A stretch of 64,000 nt of DNA, from NCBI RefSeq assembly GCF_002165305.2, contig NZ_CP032284.1, positions 7,327 to 71,326 on the forward strand, in the 5' to 3' direction. The DNA comes from Acinetobacter sp. WCHA55 (GTDB lineage: Bacteria > Pseudomonadota > Gammaproteobacteria > Pseudomonadales > Moraxellaceae). The notes under the pieces were generated by a model that ran no database searches, had not been told where the DNA came from, and saw nothing but the letters and a program-made list of their open reading frames with translations. Below, one piece after another: positions 10,101 through 17,912 of this stretch. The position numbers were made by a program, and so were the translations under genes. Every line of letters begins with the position of its first letter. The first letter of the stretch is position 1.

Positions 10101-10925
10101 ATTCAGTAAACTGAAAGCATTTTTACCACGTTTAAATTGTCCGAGTTCAAATTTTACCTTTTGCTTATTTTGACGTTTATCTTCTAAGCTCGGTAATTCA
10201 AATTTCCATGGATCAGTTGAGGTATTTAGATCAAATAATTGTAGGTCTTTTCGTGCTAAGGCTCTACGTACAAGCTCAAAATCTTGTTGACTGTTAGCAA
10301 TCGCAAGCAATTTAAAAATATGTTTTTGTTCATCATAATTAATTGTTAAATAGCGCAAACCTACTGATTTTTGCCGAATCAGTTCTTTTTTAAAGTCCAA
10401 AAATTTACGCCACTCTTCTAAACGCTCATTAGCTAAAACAGAAATTTTAGGTAATTCTTCTACAAGTTGTGGTGTTAATACATTTTGGATACCACGAGAG
10501 GGATATTCCCCTTCCCCCAAAAACTGATATTCACACTCTAATTCATGTTCATAGTTAGTAGGGTGTTCACTATTATGGCTAATTATTACGCTTTCTGGGA
10601 TTAAATAAGGTGTGGAAGAACGAGTCCCCCAGTAACCAATCACAACTAATGAACTGTGTTCATCTAAATACGCACTAAAAGCAGGATGTTGAGGGATACG
10701 AATGGCTAAATTAATGCGTTGTGCAGATTTATCCTGTAAAGACAAATTTGCGACATAACACACTGTTGGCATAGATGGGAAAAAAAGATTCAAAAAATGT
10801 GTGCTTTTGTCTGAAGCTACATTTTCAAATAAAGGTTCGAGGCTTGGTTTAGCTTTTAAAATATGTGTAATATTTTGTTCAAGTCTAGTTTCACGATCTG
10901 AAAGTTTCCAAAAAAGTGTAGCCAT
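7101..10925 (-). CDS. Upf1/DNA2-like superfamily 1 helicase with long coiled-coil insert
   Basis: This 1,274-residue protein is the first gene of the operon. It has SF1B helicase motifs in order: LIQGPPGTGKTT (about 427), VVIIDEVSKAT (about 928), VGDHRQLPP (about 958), TTQFRMHPSIM (about 1025) and NVAMSRAQN (about 1205). Between motifs I and II lies a ~400-residue Gln-rich coiled coil, a domain arrangement seen in some phage-defence helicases. No PLD or other nuclease motif is evident, unlike Mokosh-type proteins. Together with the PIN protein it could unwind and cut invading RNA or DNA. Helicase class is certain; the system is not one I can name. Confidence 0.9.
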   Translation of the reverse strand: MATLFWKLSDRETRLEQNITHILKAKPSLEPLFENVASDKSTHFLNLFFPSMPTVCYVANLSLQDKSAQRINLAIRIPQHPAFSAYLDEHSSLVVIGYWGTRSSTPYLIPESVIISHNSEHPTNYEHELECEYQFLGEGEYPSRGIQNVLTPQLVEELPKISVLANERLEEWRKFLDFKKELIRQKSVGLRYLTINYDEQKHIFKLLAIANSQQDFELVRRALARKDLQLFDLNTSTDPWKFELPSLEDKRQNKQKVKFELGQFKRGKNAFSLLNPDEVKNVFQHIDLKDIPFSAPVFAWLNIEPTEDWKNKVTNLVADQSDEEAILQYREDIKEMLETVPSTGFVSFALIGDWSLVDRQDRILRNLKQNENCYAPYLSSYLFDITQAQLPNLLPEIKEWFNSNLNDAQKRAVQKMLAAPDLCLIQGPPGTGKTTVIAEAILQLVKQGKTILLSSQSHDAIDNALSRITNHPSLRAVRLAKQGRGRDKITEEGKLFSGEQALARHYEALSHDIQVRFLTPLQQQEAQIDALKTWLNQAEFLQLDAQKLEQQRQSIKQQGIEKRQQQQQAQKAFQQQQLEYQVHEQRLVELQQLQDLLSGQSIAPQGLVLSDMMKNIADRLFELDSYQVKLPFQIADFRFYPESQAQILMALLDVWQNIHSSFEVMEQDITRLQQAGQGSLTSIETQLKVQQLQQEIEQLANQMDLDDSEEVSNLWRLKRREVNQLKQQSGGLTHECYQLFKDRDQFLNIKNAQSTAMLLAERLEKFKQFEQCLNGQITEASQSLTAQMQAFEINVPDDAPIKQIEREIQNLLDQYKTTEIQLQKQQHAEQQHLQQQNFQNTCLSESIKSTQNHISYLQQQYQDSKAQNQNWHGLFEDWVQSLNNPQQSKLDWELMSQEYTQNCNLVAISCNENSRTLQDAGIDGFDVVIIDEVSKATPIELLMPLMRARKAILVGDHRQLPPMFQEGQDATETFEDLVEVEDENQDRSNLLTKDNFKRYEKLVTASLFKELFEKAPNVLRERLTTQFRMHPSIMKMINYFYDGQLTCGNPDAQREHQVVLKSKLNTLVDANKHLLWVDTSNDEKGVSYRDDESSNLTEAKLIAKTLININLQMKQQGYHSKNKQKVGVVSFYQSQCRTIRDEIRKANGGKLDFDAIHVEINTVIRYQGKEKPIILISLVRNDGKPKEYRRSSRANIARFEFINVAMSRAQNLLMVFGARNMLELRDVNLPNMDKPGTSKRKIYQDIFNRLDREGQVCTAREFIQACEISKPQVA

Positions 10926-11172
10926 ATTTTTTTCTCATAACGAAATTATCATTAAAAATCTTTAAAATCATAAAAATAATTTTTCAAGTGAAAATTATTA
11001 TAAATATATATGCTTGAAAATTAAAACAATAAATAACCTAAATTGTGGATACAAAATTTGTTTGGGATACTAGGAGCAGTCCAATTAATGATTTTATAAA
11101 GTGAGAACACGCCTAAAGAGACTACCAACGAATTCAGTAGATTCATTTTTTATTGCTTCATAATTTTTAAAT

Positions 11173-11202
11173 AAATTTGGCAGCAGTTTCGCTGCCAAAT
11201 TT
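11173..11202 (-). terminator. hairpin terminator behind the LRAT-like gene
   Basis: A perfect 12-bp inverted repeat (AAATTTGGCAGC / GCTGCCAAATTT, 6-nt loop) sits nine bases after the stop of the LRAT-like gene. The flanking A/T tracts would let it act in both directions. Confidence 0.75.
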
Positions 11203-11210
11203 TAAATATT

Positions 11211-11876
11211 TCAATCATTGAAGAAAGAGAAAAGCCCACCAACAACAGCCGTAGCTAACCCCGCAGTTAGAATAACAGGAGCTGCAACAACAGCCGTTGC
11301 TCCTAAAGCAGCAGTACCAAGAGCAGTCCCAGTAGTAGTTAAGGCACCAGTTGCAACTGTTGCAGTACCGGCTCCTAAAAATCCTCCTATAGCAGCATTA
11401 GTGAATAGAGAGCTGCCTAAAGCAGTTGTACTCACTGTTGTGGTTGTAGCGATAGGGATGGTGGCTGCGACTACTGTACCTGTTCTCAGTAAGCTATAGG
11501 ATACTAAGGCGGTGCAAGCTTGTTGCATTACAGCTTGTACTTGCTCACTACGTTTTTCCCCAGTTACACACCAACATGCAAAATGTTCGCAATTATTAAA
11601 TAGGAGATTGTAATCGTCTTCCCCTAAGCAATTAAGTGCTCTACTAATGACTTCATCAGGAGAATATATCTGTTGATCTGACGGATAATTAATGGCAGAA
11701 AAATAGTCATACCCACCTAAAAAGTCTTCTAAAGTTGTTAGTTCAATACAACCTTTTTTGAAGGCTTCAGCAAAACCAGAGTAGTGAATGACTTGGTTAT
11801 CACCGATATAAATACCATGGTGGGTATAAAAAACTCTAGAAACTTTAATGTGTTGGCCTAGTTTTAAATTATTCAT
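11211..11876 (-). CDS. LRAT-like (NlpC/P60-superfamily) protein with hydrophobic C-terminus
   Basis: Residues ~1-115 match the lecithin-retinol-acyltransferase fold: a His motif YTHHGIYIG (H19/H20) and the signature NNCEHFACWC (catalytic Cys about residue 96). Members are thiol acyltransferases or hydrolases acting on lipids or peptides. The remaining ~100 residues are Ala/Thr/Gly/Val-rich with several hydrophobic stretches, so this end probably inserts in a membrane. It precedes a strong hairpin terminator and follows a small DUF4258-like gene by 24 bp, so the two are likely cotranscribed. A membrane-acting toxin or effector is conceivable, but nothing proves it. Confidence 0.78.
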   Translation of the reverse strand: MNNLKLGQHIKVSRVFYTHHGIYIGDNQVIHYSGFAEAFKKGCIELTTLEDFLGGYDYFSAINYPSDQQIYSPDEVISRALNCLGEDDYNLLFNNCEHFACWCVTGEKRSEQVQAVMQQACTALVSYSLLRTGTVVAATIPIATTTTVSTTALGSSLFTNAAIGGFLGAGTATVATGALTTTGTALGTAALGATAVVAAPVILTAGLATAVVGGLFSFFND

Positions 11877-11900
11877 AAATTAACTCTCTTCGGTTTAAAA

Positions 11901-12239
11901 TTAACAACGTTTAAAACTGTTTATGTTGTAAGTGGTAATTAGATCTTCTCCATCAAGAACAACTGTTATTCCGCCCTTATCTAAAATCTTTAGAGCAATT
12001 CGGCGACTTTTTTGAAGTTCATTCAAAATTTCTTGATAAGAAGTTTGATTCTTTTCTTGCAATATCCATCTTAAGTTTTTGATTTTATTGTCTATATCTG
12101 ACAAATATTTTTGGGTGGTTTTCCTGTTAAGAATATATTTATCACCTCGCACACTCCCTTCCGATAGCGTGAACTCCACCATTGATTTAGTACATCCACG
12201 TTGACTCATTCTTTGATGCATATGATTAGTAAATTGCAT
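11901..12239 (-). CDS. small DUF4258-like protein
   Basis: 112 residues starting FTNHMHQRMSQRGCTKSMVE, which resembles the HxxxRxxxRGI opening of DUF4258 proteins, and ending with a VVLDGEDLITTYN strand pattern like that family. DUF4258 proteins are small RelE-like folds often found with toxin-antitoxin genes. It is the first gene of a two-gene unit with the LRAT-like protein and is divergent from the frameshifted gene at 12342. Function unknown. Confidence 0.6.
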   Translation of the reverse strand: MQFTNHMHQRMSQRGCTKSMVEFTLSEGSVRGDKYILNRKTTQKYLSDIDNKIKNLRWILQEKNQTSYQEILNELQKSRRIALKILDKGGITVVLDGEDLITTYNINSFKRC

Positions 12240-12341
12240 GACTATCTGCCCGACTATGTTTCCCTTCGATAATTTGATTGTATAAAATAAAACCAGTGTT
12301 TATAATGGGTGAATAGGGATGTACTTTTATAGACACTAAAA

Positions 12342-13630
12342 ATGCCAAGAATTTCAAAAAAACAGAAAGCCTTTTTCAATCTTTTAGATCTAGTTTATTT
12401 TTATGAAATTTCTCATACTTTATTAAGTAAGCATGATTCAGTTTATTTTTATGAGTTCTTTTTAAATTCAATCAATCACAAACTAATTGAATATAAGATT
12501 TCAGATGAAAAAAGAAATATTTATAAGCATTACTTAATTTGTGCTTTAGAAATATATTTAAATAATGAAAAAGATGAATATGAAAAGATGATTAAATTTT
12601 TGAAGAAAGATATAGGAATGTCAGAAGAAAGTTATATAAAATATTGTAATGTAAGAGCAGATTTTTCTCTTGAGAAACTATTTTCTTTTATTAAAGAAAA
12701 AAATTAGATTTAGATATTTTTATAAAAATATTTTCAGAAGTTTTTGTAGAAATTAAAGAAGCTGGATATGAGCTGGATTATATATTTAACTTAACAGTTA
12801 GATCCTTTTTCTTTGACTTTGAAAAACCAAGTTTAAACTTATATAAAAAAATAATTGATTATGATTTTTTCGGAAAAAATAATGAAACTGATATCCACTT
12901 TGAGGAGGATGATTTTTTACTTAGATTAAGTCTTTTAGTTGAATTTGAATTATTTAGAAAGTATATGAAAAAAATAATGACTTTTATTAAGTTGGAGAAA
13001 ATAGAGTTACAATTTCCTAGTGATAATCTTTCCTTAGAAGGTAGAAAACAGTTAAAGGATAAATATTTCGATATAGTGGAAACAATGTTCATAACAGCAG
13101 AGAATTTCCATAAAATAAGTCTGCCAATCGCATCTAAAATTGGTAGTGAAAATTTTAATAATTTTTTTATCTATTCAAATGACTTATTAAAGAGAGATGT
13201 TTTTTTTCCTGGAACAAAAGCTAGATGGGAAAGTATGCTGGGATCTTATGAAATTTTAATTTTTCGTTGTAATGGTAGTAAAACAGCTATTTATTTTGAG
13301 GAGTCTAAAGATACTTTAACTCTGAGTGATCAGTCAAAAATTATTTTAGAAGATAATGGGATAGAAATTTCTGCTAGGACTTTATATTTAAGATATAAAG
13401 AGTTAAAAAAATTCTATAAGAAAGTTAAATATTATTGCTATTTGATTGCAAATACTCAAAATGTACTTGAATGGCAAAGTGGTGACAGTAGTTATTATGA
13501 TATGACAATTAGGTTTGATCCTGAAAGTGTAAATTTAAAACCTGCACACTATCAATTTTATTATGAATCTAAAAATAGAAAAGATAAAAATACAGATAAA
13601 TTAATAATTGATTCAAAAAATATTCATTAA
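12342..13630 (+). pseudogene. hypothetical gene split by a -1 frame change at an A7 run
   Basis: One frame runs from ATG 12342 to TAG 12705-12707; a second frame is open from about 12704 to TAA at 13630. The upstream part of the second frame (12704-12964) has no start codon but reads as plausible protein (LDLDIFIKIFSEVFVEIKEA), with the same strong AT-rich codon use. The switch point is seven A residues at 12697-12703, where A_AAA_AAT is in frame as a -1 slippery heptamer. Joined, the product would be about 429 residues. I do not recognise a family. Either a one-base indel inactivated it, or the sequence is wrong at the homopolymer, or frameshifting is programmed. Confidence 0.6.
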
Positions 13631-13723
13631 TTTTTTATATAATTTTTTATAGTGTATAGGTTTTTATATAAATATTATGTACTATGATTTTACTTAATTT
13701 ATTTTAGGGGGGATTGACGGTAT

Positions 13724-13754
13724 AAATTTCTAAAAATCCTTATTTTAGAAATTT
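13724..13754 (+). terminator. hairpin after the frameshifted gene
   Basis: A perfect 12-bp stem (AAATTTCTAAAA / TTTTAGAAATTT, 7-nt loop) followed by T-rich sequence lies about 95 bp after the stop at 13630. The rest of the gap to the resolvase gene (13631-13963) is AT-rich and shows no gene. Confidence 0.55.
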
Positions 13755-13963
13755 TTATATAACAAAAACATATTTACCTATAATTAATATTATATAAAGC
13801 ATAGCATTGATTTTTTATTAAATTACAGATGAACGAATTAGTATCGTTCAATATTCGTTTCATTACTGATTGTAAATAGAAGCCCTGAATTAGTTTTTGA
13901 GGGATACCCCACGTTCCATAATTTTTATAAATAAACTAAATATAGTGCCCAATTTATATTGAG

Positions 13964-14530
13964 TTAATTACAAGCCTTTAAATACCGATATACAGCTTGA
14001 CGGCTAATTCCAAATGCTTGTCCTAATGCCATTTTAGAAGGATACTTCCCTTCCTTCCATGCCTGACGTAACGCTTCAGCTTGTTCAGGTCTTAATTTAT
14101 GAACACGGCCTTTGTACTTTCCTTGAGCAGATGCAAGTTTGATTCCTTCCTTTTGTCTCTCTAAAATAATTTCACGTTCAAATTGTGCGAAAGCCCCCAT
14201 CAACTGCAACATTAAATTATCCATAGGGGAAGATTGAGCGGTAAATGTAATATTCTCTTTTACAAACTGAATAGCAATTCCTCTTTTGACAAGCTGATCA
14301 ACTTCAGTGACCAAATCTTTTAAGCTACGAGCAAAACGATCCATGGAATGTACTATCACCCGGTCTCCTTCCCGGACATAATTCAACATTTCCTGAAATT
14401 TCGGTCGGTCGGTATTTTTACCTGAAGCACGGTCAACAAAAACCCGGTCGACTTCAATTCCCTCAAGTTGACGTCCCGTATTTTGCTCGACCGAACTCAC
14501 TCGCACATAGCCTACTTTTTGGCCTTTCAC
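13964..14530 (-). CDS. serine recombinase of the Tn3-resolvase/invertase family
   Basis: 188 residues with the resolvase N-terminus GYVRVSSVEQ (nucleophile Ser about residue 12), the VHSMDRFARS and FAQFEREIILERQKEG motifs, and a C-terminal helix-turn-helix (MALGQAFGISRQAVYRYLK). The length matches plasmid resolvases. The start is GTG at 14530 with GGGGCG in front. No Tn3 transposase is nearby, so it most likely resolves plasmid multimers or is a remnant of a transposon. The palindromic region upstream (14600-14700) is a candidate res site and autoregulatory operator. Confidence 0.9.
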   Translation of the reverse strand: MKGQKVGYVRVSSVEQNTGRQLEGIEVDRVFVDRASGKNTDRPKFQEMLNYVREGDRVIVHSMDRFARSLKDLVTEVDQLVKRGIAIQFVKENITFTAQSSPMDNLMLQLMGAFAQFEREIILERQKEGIKLASAQGKYKGRVHKLRPEQAEALRQAWKEGKYPSKMALGQAFGISRQAVYRYLKACN

Positions 14531-14941
14531 TTTTTACGCCCCAATTGGATAAAAATGAACAATTTCGTAAATTATAAATCTTTAATACCAAAGTTACATG
14601 TTACTTATGATTAAAAAACATTTAAATGGTACATGTTTTTAAGAACTTTTAAAATGTAATTTTAGGGTATACCCTATTTTTACATATAAAAAATAACAGT
14701 TCTTACTTTTATAAACAAGCTTATAAAAAGTAAGTTATCTAGAATTGGGATTCGGTAAAGAATCTAACTAAATTCATGAAATATTGAACGAAGAGAGGTG
14801 GCAGTCCAAATGATGGTCATGTGTATCTAGAATTTCGGTGGCTATTCACTAGTAAATAAATTTTTCGGGCTCTAAGCACTTTTTGAAGGGAACGTCATCG
14901 ACTCTAATTTCTATTTGGAACGGTGCTGTTAAAATTATGAG
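14531..14941. promoter_or_regulatory. resolvase upstream region with 12-bp palindrome (candidate res site)
   Basis: AGGGTATACCCT at 14664-14675 is a perfect palindrome, flanked by further imperfect dyad (TGTAATTTT ... ATTTTTACA). A second loose inverted pair of ACATGT/TACATGT lies at about 14595-14636. This is where res subsites are normally found for a resolvase reading away from this region. The remainder up to 14941 shows no gene. Confidence 0.45.
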
Positions 14942-15646
14942 CTAAAAAAGATTTCCTTGTAATTGAATTTTTCCTGAATTAGGTAAATCAAATATTCTAT
15001 ACTCATGATAAAGTTTCAAAAAAAATTCTGGTGATTTTATAGAGTCTAATAAGTTTCGTTTATATAGTGAACTAAATAGGGCAACAGAGTGAGCTTGGCA
15101 ATTAACCGACTTTAAAGGATTGAATTCAATATCAGTAAAACATTGATATTTGATCAACTCATCATGAAGGCACTTTTCTAAATTTAGTACATTTATATAC
15201 AGCCAATCATAGAACGCTGTTTGAGGAACAACGTCCCATTTCGTGTTAAAAAACTCAAACCCAATTAATGCACCTGAATTTAATATCCTTTCATCCTTTT
15301 TTGCTTCTAAAGACGACTTTTTAAGAATATCTATATATGGCCCCCCTTTTTCAAATACCTTACTTGACTGGTAGGCTGACTCAACAGAATAGATTAAATC
15401 CCGCTTCTTATCTTGGATCTTTAAATTAAAAGCACTTAATTTAACACCTAAAGGATTCAATGACTTAGTTGAAACTTCGAGAATTTTTTCACTAGGGTAT
15501 TTTTGACTTATAGCATGATGAAGCTCGGCAATAGATTTTCTCTTTTGTTCAATAGCCATACCATTGTGAAACTTAAATTCTATTAGCTCACTTTCGACCA
15601 AGCATGAACCTAAATCATGGGATCTAAATACTGGTCTTTTAGCCAT
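14942..15646 (-). CDS. NADAR-family antitoxin of DarT1 (ADP-ribosyl-guanosine hydrolase)
   Basis: 234 residues beginning MAKRPVF. The protein has the pattern I associate with the NADAR proteins encoded next to DarT1: IEFKFHNGMAIEQKRKSI, SVESAYQSSKVFEKGGPY, FYDWLYI and a C-terminal TDIEFNPLKSVNCQAHS. NADAR enzymes in these pairs remove ADP-ribose from guanine bases in DNA, reversing the toxin. I chose ATG 15646, two bases after the toxin stop codon, because AGGAG lies nine bases upstream; a TTG at 15652 would add two residues. The toxin-antitoxin order and tight spacing support the assignment. Confidence 0.8.
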   Translation of the reverse strand: MAKRPVFRSHDLGSCLVESELIEFKFHNGMAIEQKRKSIAELHHAISQKYPSEKILEVSTKSLNPLGVKLSAFNLKIQDKKRDLIYSVESAYQSSKVFEKGGPYIDILKKSSLEAKKDERILNSGALIGFEFFNTKWDVVPQTAFYDWLYINVLNLEKCLHDELIKYQCFTDIEFNPLKSVNCQAHSVALFSSLYKRNLLDSIKSPEFFLKLYHEYRIFDLPNSGKIQLQGNLF

Positions 15647-15648
15647 GA

Positions 15649-16734
15649 TCAAATACTCCTAAAACTATTACGGTCGTCAAAATAGCCCCAACAATTCTCG
15701 ATGGATTCAATACTTAAGTTAGGGTAAAGCGTCCGCAGTCGAATGGCCAACTGATCATCATTCACAAAAATATGCTTTATATAGCTTGGTTCAATTTTCT
15801 CAAGCACCATAACTTCAGCTTGAACATCTGTTGTATCTTGATCTTTGAGCATAGTACTTCTTTTAAGGATGCCTCTACTTGTATTTACTTCTTCAGCAAA
15901 CATAGCCTCCAGTGCTGCTGGACCTTTGAATTGTTCGGTATGAAGATTCCTATATATGCTTGAAGCAGCATTCGATGGATAAAATAAACACTCTTTGGTA
16001 TGAACAATCGAAGCATTTAACAATATTAAGCACCAAGTATTGTTGATGTAGCGATTCCGGTAAGAGAAAAACATGGAGGAGTTAGGGAACGTGACAGAGA
16101 AACATGTAGCATCAAGCTTGCTATCTAGGCGATCCTTGTCAAAATATGTATATCCAATTTTTTGGTTTTCCAAATCACTTCGAGATAGGAAACCTGATTT
16201 AACAATACTATGTAAGTTGTCTATAGACGTAAAATGAGTTAAAAACTCAATTCCTCTTTCTTGAACAATTGATGTCATATAAATGACATCGAGCGCCTCT
16301 TTCCATTCTACCGAATAGCGCCCCCCTGGTGACTCCTCAAGATAATTCTGTGCCTGCAAATAGCGTTTATTATTAATCATTATTCTATTACGACCAATAA
16401 TACTTTTAATGACTTTACATCTTAGAAATATTGCAACGTGAGGTGGGAAATTTAAATTTAAATAAGGCTGAAGAATGCTATCAAAAAATGTTGAAACATT
16501 ATCAAAATTATTAGAGTCCTCGAATAATGCTCCATCATATTCAATAGATTTAAAGCCTGACTGTTCCACCAGTTCTTTTGCTATATCGTTCCCAATAGAA
16601 GCTGCGCTAAGTTCGTATCTTATAAATCGGAACAAAGCATCATCATCTTTAAACATTTTCAAAATATCAAGAACGGTATACTGTAATCTTACAAATGTCT
16701 CATCATCTAGTTTTATAGCGTCATTATTAAACAT
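15649..16734 (-). CDS. DarT1-like DNA ADP-ribosyltransferase toxin
   Basis: 361 residues. The C-terminal ~200 residues match the DarT family (DUF4433): FLTHFTSIDNLHSIVKSGFLS near 161, SVTFPNSSMFFSYR, WCLILLNASIVHTKECLFYPSNAAS, and QAEVMVLEKIEPSYI with the likely catalytic Glu near residue 306. These enzymes transfer ADP-ribose from NAD+ to DNA bases, thymidine for DarT2 and guanine for DarT1, and act in phage defence. The first ~155 residues are an extra helical domain of unknown role. The NADAR-type partner directly downstream points to the DarT1 class. AT-rich codon use contrasts with the BREX genes next door. Confidence 0.82.
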   Translation of the reverse strand: MFNNDAIKLDDETFVRLQYTVLDILKMFKDDDALFRFIRYELSAASIGNDIAKELVEQSGFKSIEYDGALFEDSNNFDNVSTFFDSILQPYLNLNFPPHVAIFLRCKVIKSIIGRNRIMINNKRYLQAQNYLEESPGGRYSVEWKEALDVIYMTSIVQERGIEFLTHFTSIDNLHSIVKSGFLSRSDLENQKIGYTYFDKDRLDSKLDATCFSVTFPNSSMFFSYRNRYINNTWCLILLNASIVHTKECLFYPSNAASSIYRNLHTEQFKGPAALEAMFAEEVNTSRGILKRSTMLKDQDTTDVQAEVMVLEKIEPSYIKHIFVNDDQLAIRLRTLYPNLSIESIENCWGYFDDRNSFRSI

Positions 16735-16809
16735 CTAAATAAATATTTTAGTCAATTAATTGTTAATTATTATATAATTACTTATCCACTATTAAAAGAT
16801 GAGATTAAA
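16735..16809. promoter_or_regulatory. shared divergent promoter region (DarT1-like gene / unknown gene)
   Basis: Only 75 bp, very AT-rich, separate two divergent start codons, so both promoters must overlap here. The palindromic TTAATTGTTAATTA-type stretch at about 16755-16770 could be an operator. Confidence 0.4.
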
Positions 16810-17346
16810 ATGTTTGGTTGGTTTAAAAAAAATTCTAAAGAGTCGCATCTGTTTCAAGGTGACTTAGATTTAACACCCTATATCAGTATATTAAGTATTG
16901 TTAAAAATAATAATCCAGTCTATCTAAACTTAAAGAAAGAAAATTTCTTTATTAAGGATAGAGACGGAGATTTAAAGCTTAATGGGCGAGTGGCAATCTT
17001 CAAGTTTAATGATGAATCTGGAAATATCATTAAGTTTTTCGTGGCATTCTATGGCGAGTTTTCAGAAGGCTGGAGCTCTACCAACCAAGAAATGTTACGT
17101 GGCTTTGAATTAGTGGCAAGAAGCATTTTTGATCTTATTAATAAAAATAAAATCAAATTATTTTCTCCAAGAGCAGTTTATCAAACACAATATATCTATA
17201 CATACAGATGCTTCCTGCTTGAAGATAAGATAGTTACTTACAATTTATCTTTCACCGATGGATATGTCATTACCAAAAGTATGATTAAAAATATGACAGG
17301 CGACGAGGCTGTTGAACACCTTGCCTCAAGCCAAGCTAAGAAATAA
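16810..17346 (+). CDS. hypothetical protein (178 aa)
   Basis: The ATG at 16810 follows AAGATGAGATTAAA. The protein starts MFGWFKKNSKES and is soluble, mixed alpha/beta, with no signal peptide or recognisable motif. Divergence from the DarT1-like toxin gene with a 75-bp shared promoter suggests a possible link to that module, but I cannot assign a function. Confidence 0.65.
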   Translation: MFGWFKKNSKESHLFQGDLDLTPYISILSIVKNNNPVYLNLKKENFFIKDRDGDLKLNGRVAIFKFNDESGNIIKFFVAFYGEFSEGWSSTNQEMLRGFELVARSIFDLINKNKIKLFSPRAVYQTQYIYTYRCFLLEDKIVTYNLSFTDGYVITKSMIKNMTGDEAVEHLASSQAKK

Positions 17347-17486
17347 GCTTATTTCTTATCCAAGATTCAGGTTAAATTTATATGTTTTCATGCAGAATCT
17401 CCTGCTTGTATTTTAAGAGAAAAATCTATTTTTAGAGGGGATTACCACCTAACTTAAATAAAAGTCTCCGACAAACCCGGTACGGT

Positions 17487-17759
17487 TCAGTCCTCAAGGT
17501 TTGTGGAGGGTGGTTTAATAAGCAGCATACCATTCTTGTGTGCTAATTCCTGATGCATTTGCTGTGCAGCAGGAATTGGTCCACCATGTTTCGCAATATA
17601 TTCTGCCTTTCTTTGCATGAACTCTGCTTCTCTTTGTTGAGCTCGCTCTATTGATTCATCAGGCTGTTGTTGCGGTTGTATCGCCTTATAATTATAGAGA
17701 CCGACACCACAAAGAAGCAGAATAAAAAAAGCGATTTGTTTTTTAAGAACTTTATTCAC
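17487..17759 (-). CDS. small membrane-anchored protein (90 aa)
   Basis: The GTG start at 17759 is followed by a Lys-rich N-terminus and one hydrophobic segment (IAFFILLLCGVGLYNY), then a hydrophilic Gln/Glu-rich tail with PIPAAQQMHQELAHKNG. This fits a single-pass inner-membrane protein with a periplasmic or cytoplasmic tail. Similar small plasmid proteins are common in Acinetobacter, but I do not know a function. It stands alone downstream of brxL. Confidence 0.6.
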   Translation of the reverse strand: MNKVLKKQIAFFILLLCGVGLYNYKAIQPQQQPDESIERAQQREAEFMQRKAEYIAKHGGPIPAAQQMHQELAHKNGMLLIKPPSTNLED

Positions 17760-17912
17760 TTGTGCTCATCTCTATAAAATACCATCGCTTGTCCAAGCAG
17801 GAAAATTCCATTCTTTTTAAGAAAAATGACTCTGTTATCTTATTCATCAATATATTGATATTGTTAAATATTTACAGAGCCATTTCCTCATCATCTTAAA
17901 ATACGACTACAT

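Noticed and set aside
7101..10925. Mokosh, Hachiman or Zorya assignment for the helicase operon
   Set aside because: No PLD nuclease, DUF1837 or ZorAB-like proteins are present; only a helicase is shared.
17487..17759. Entry-exclusion lipoprotein
   Set aside because: The hydrophobic segment contains a Cys but not in a convincing lipobox, and no conjugation genes are in the window.
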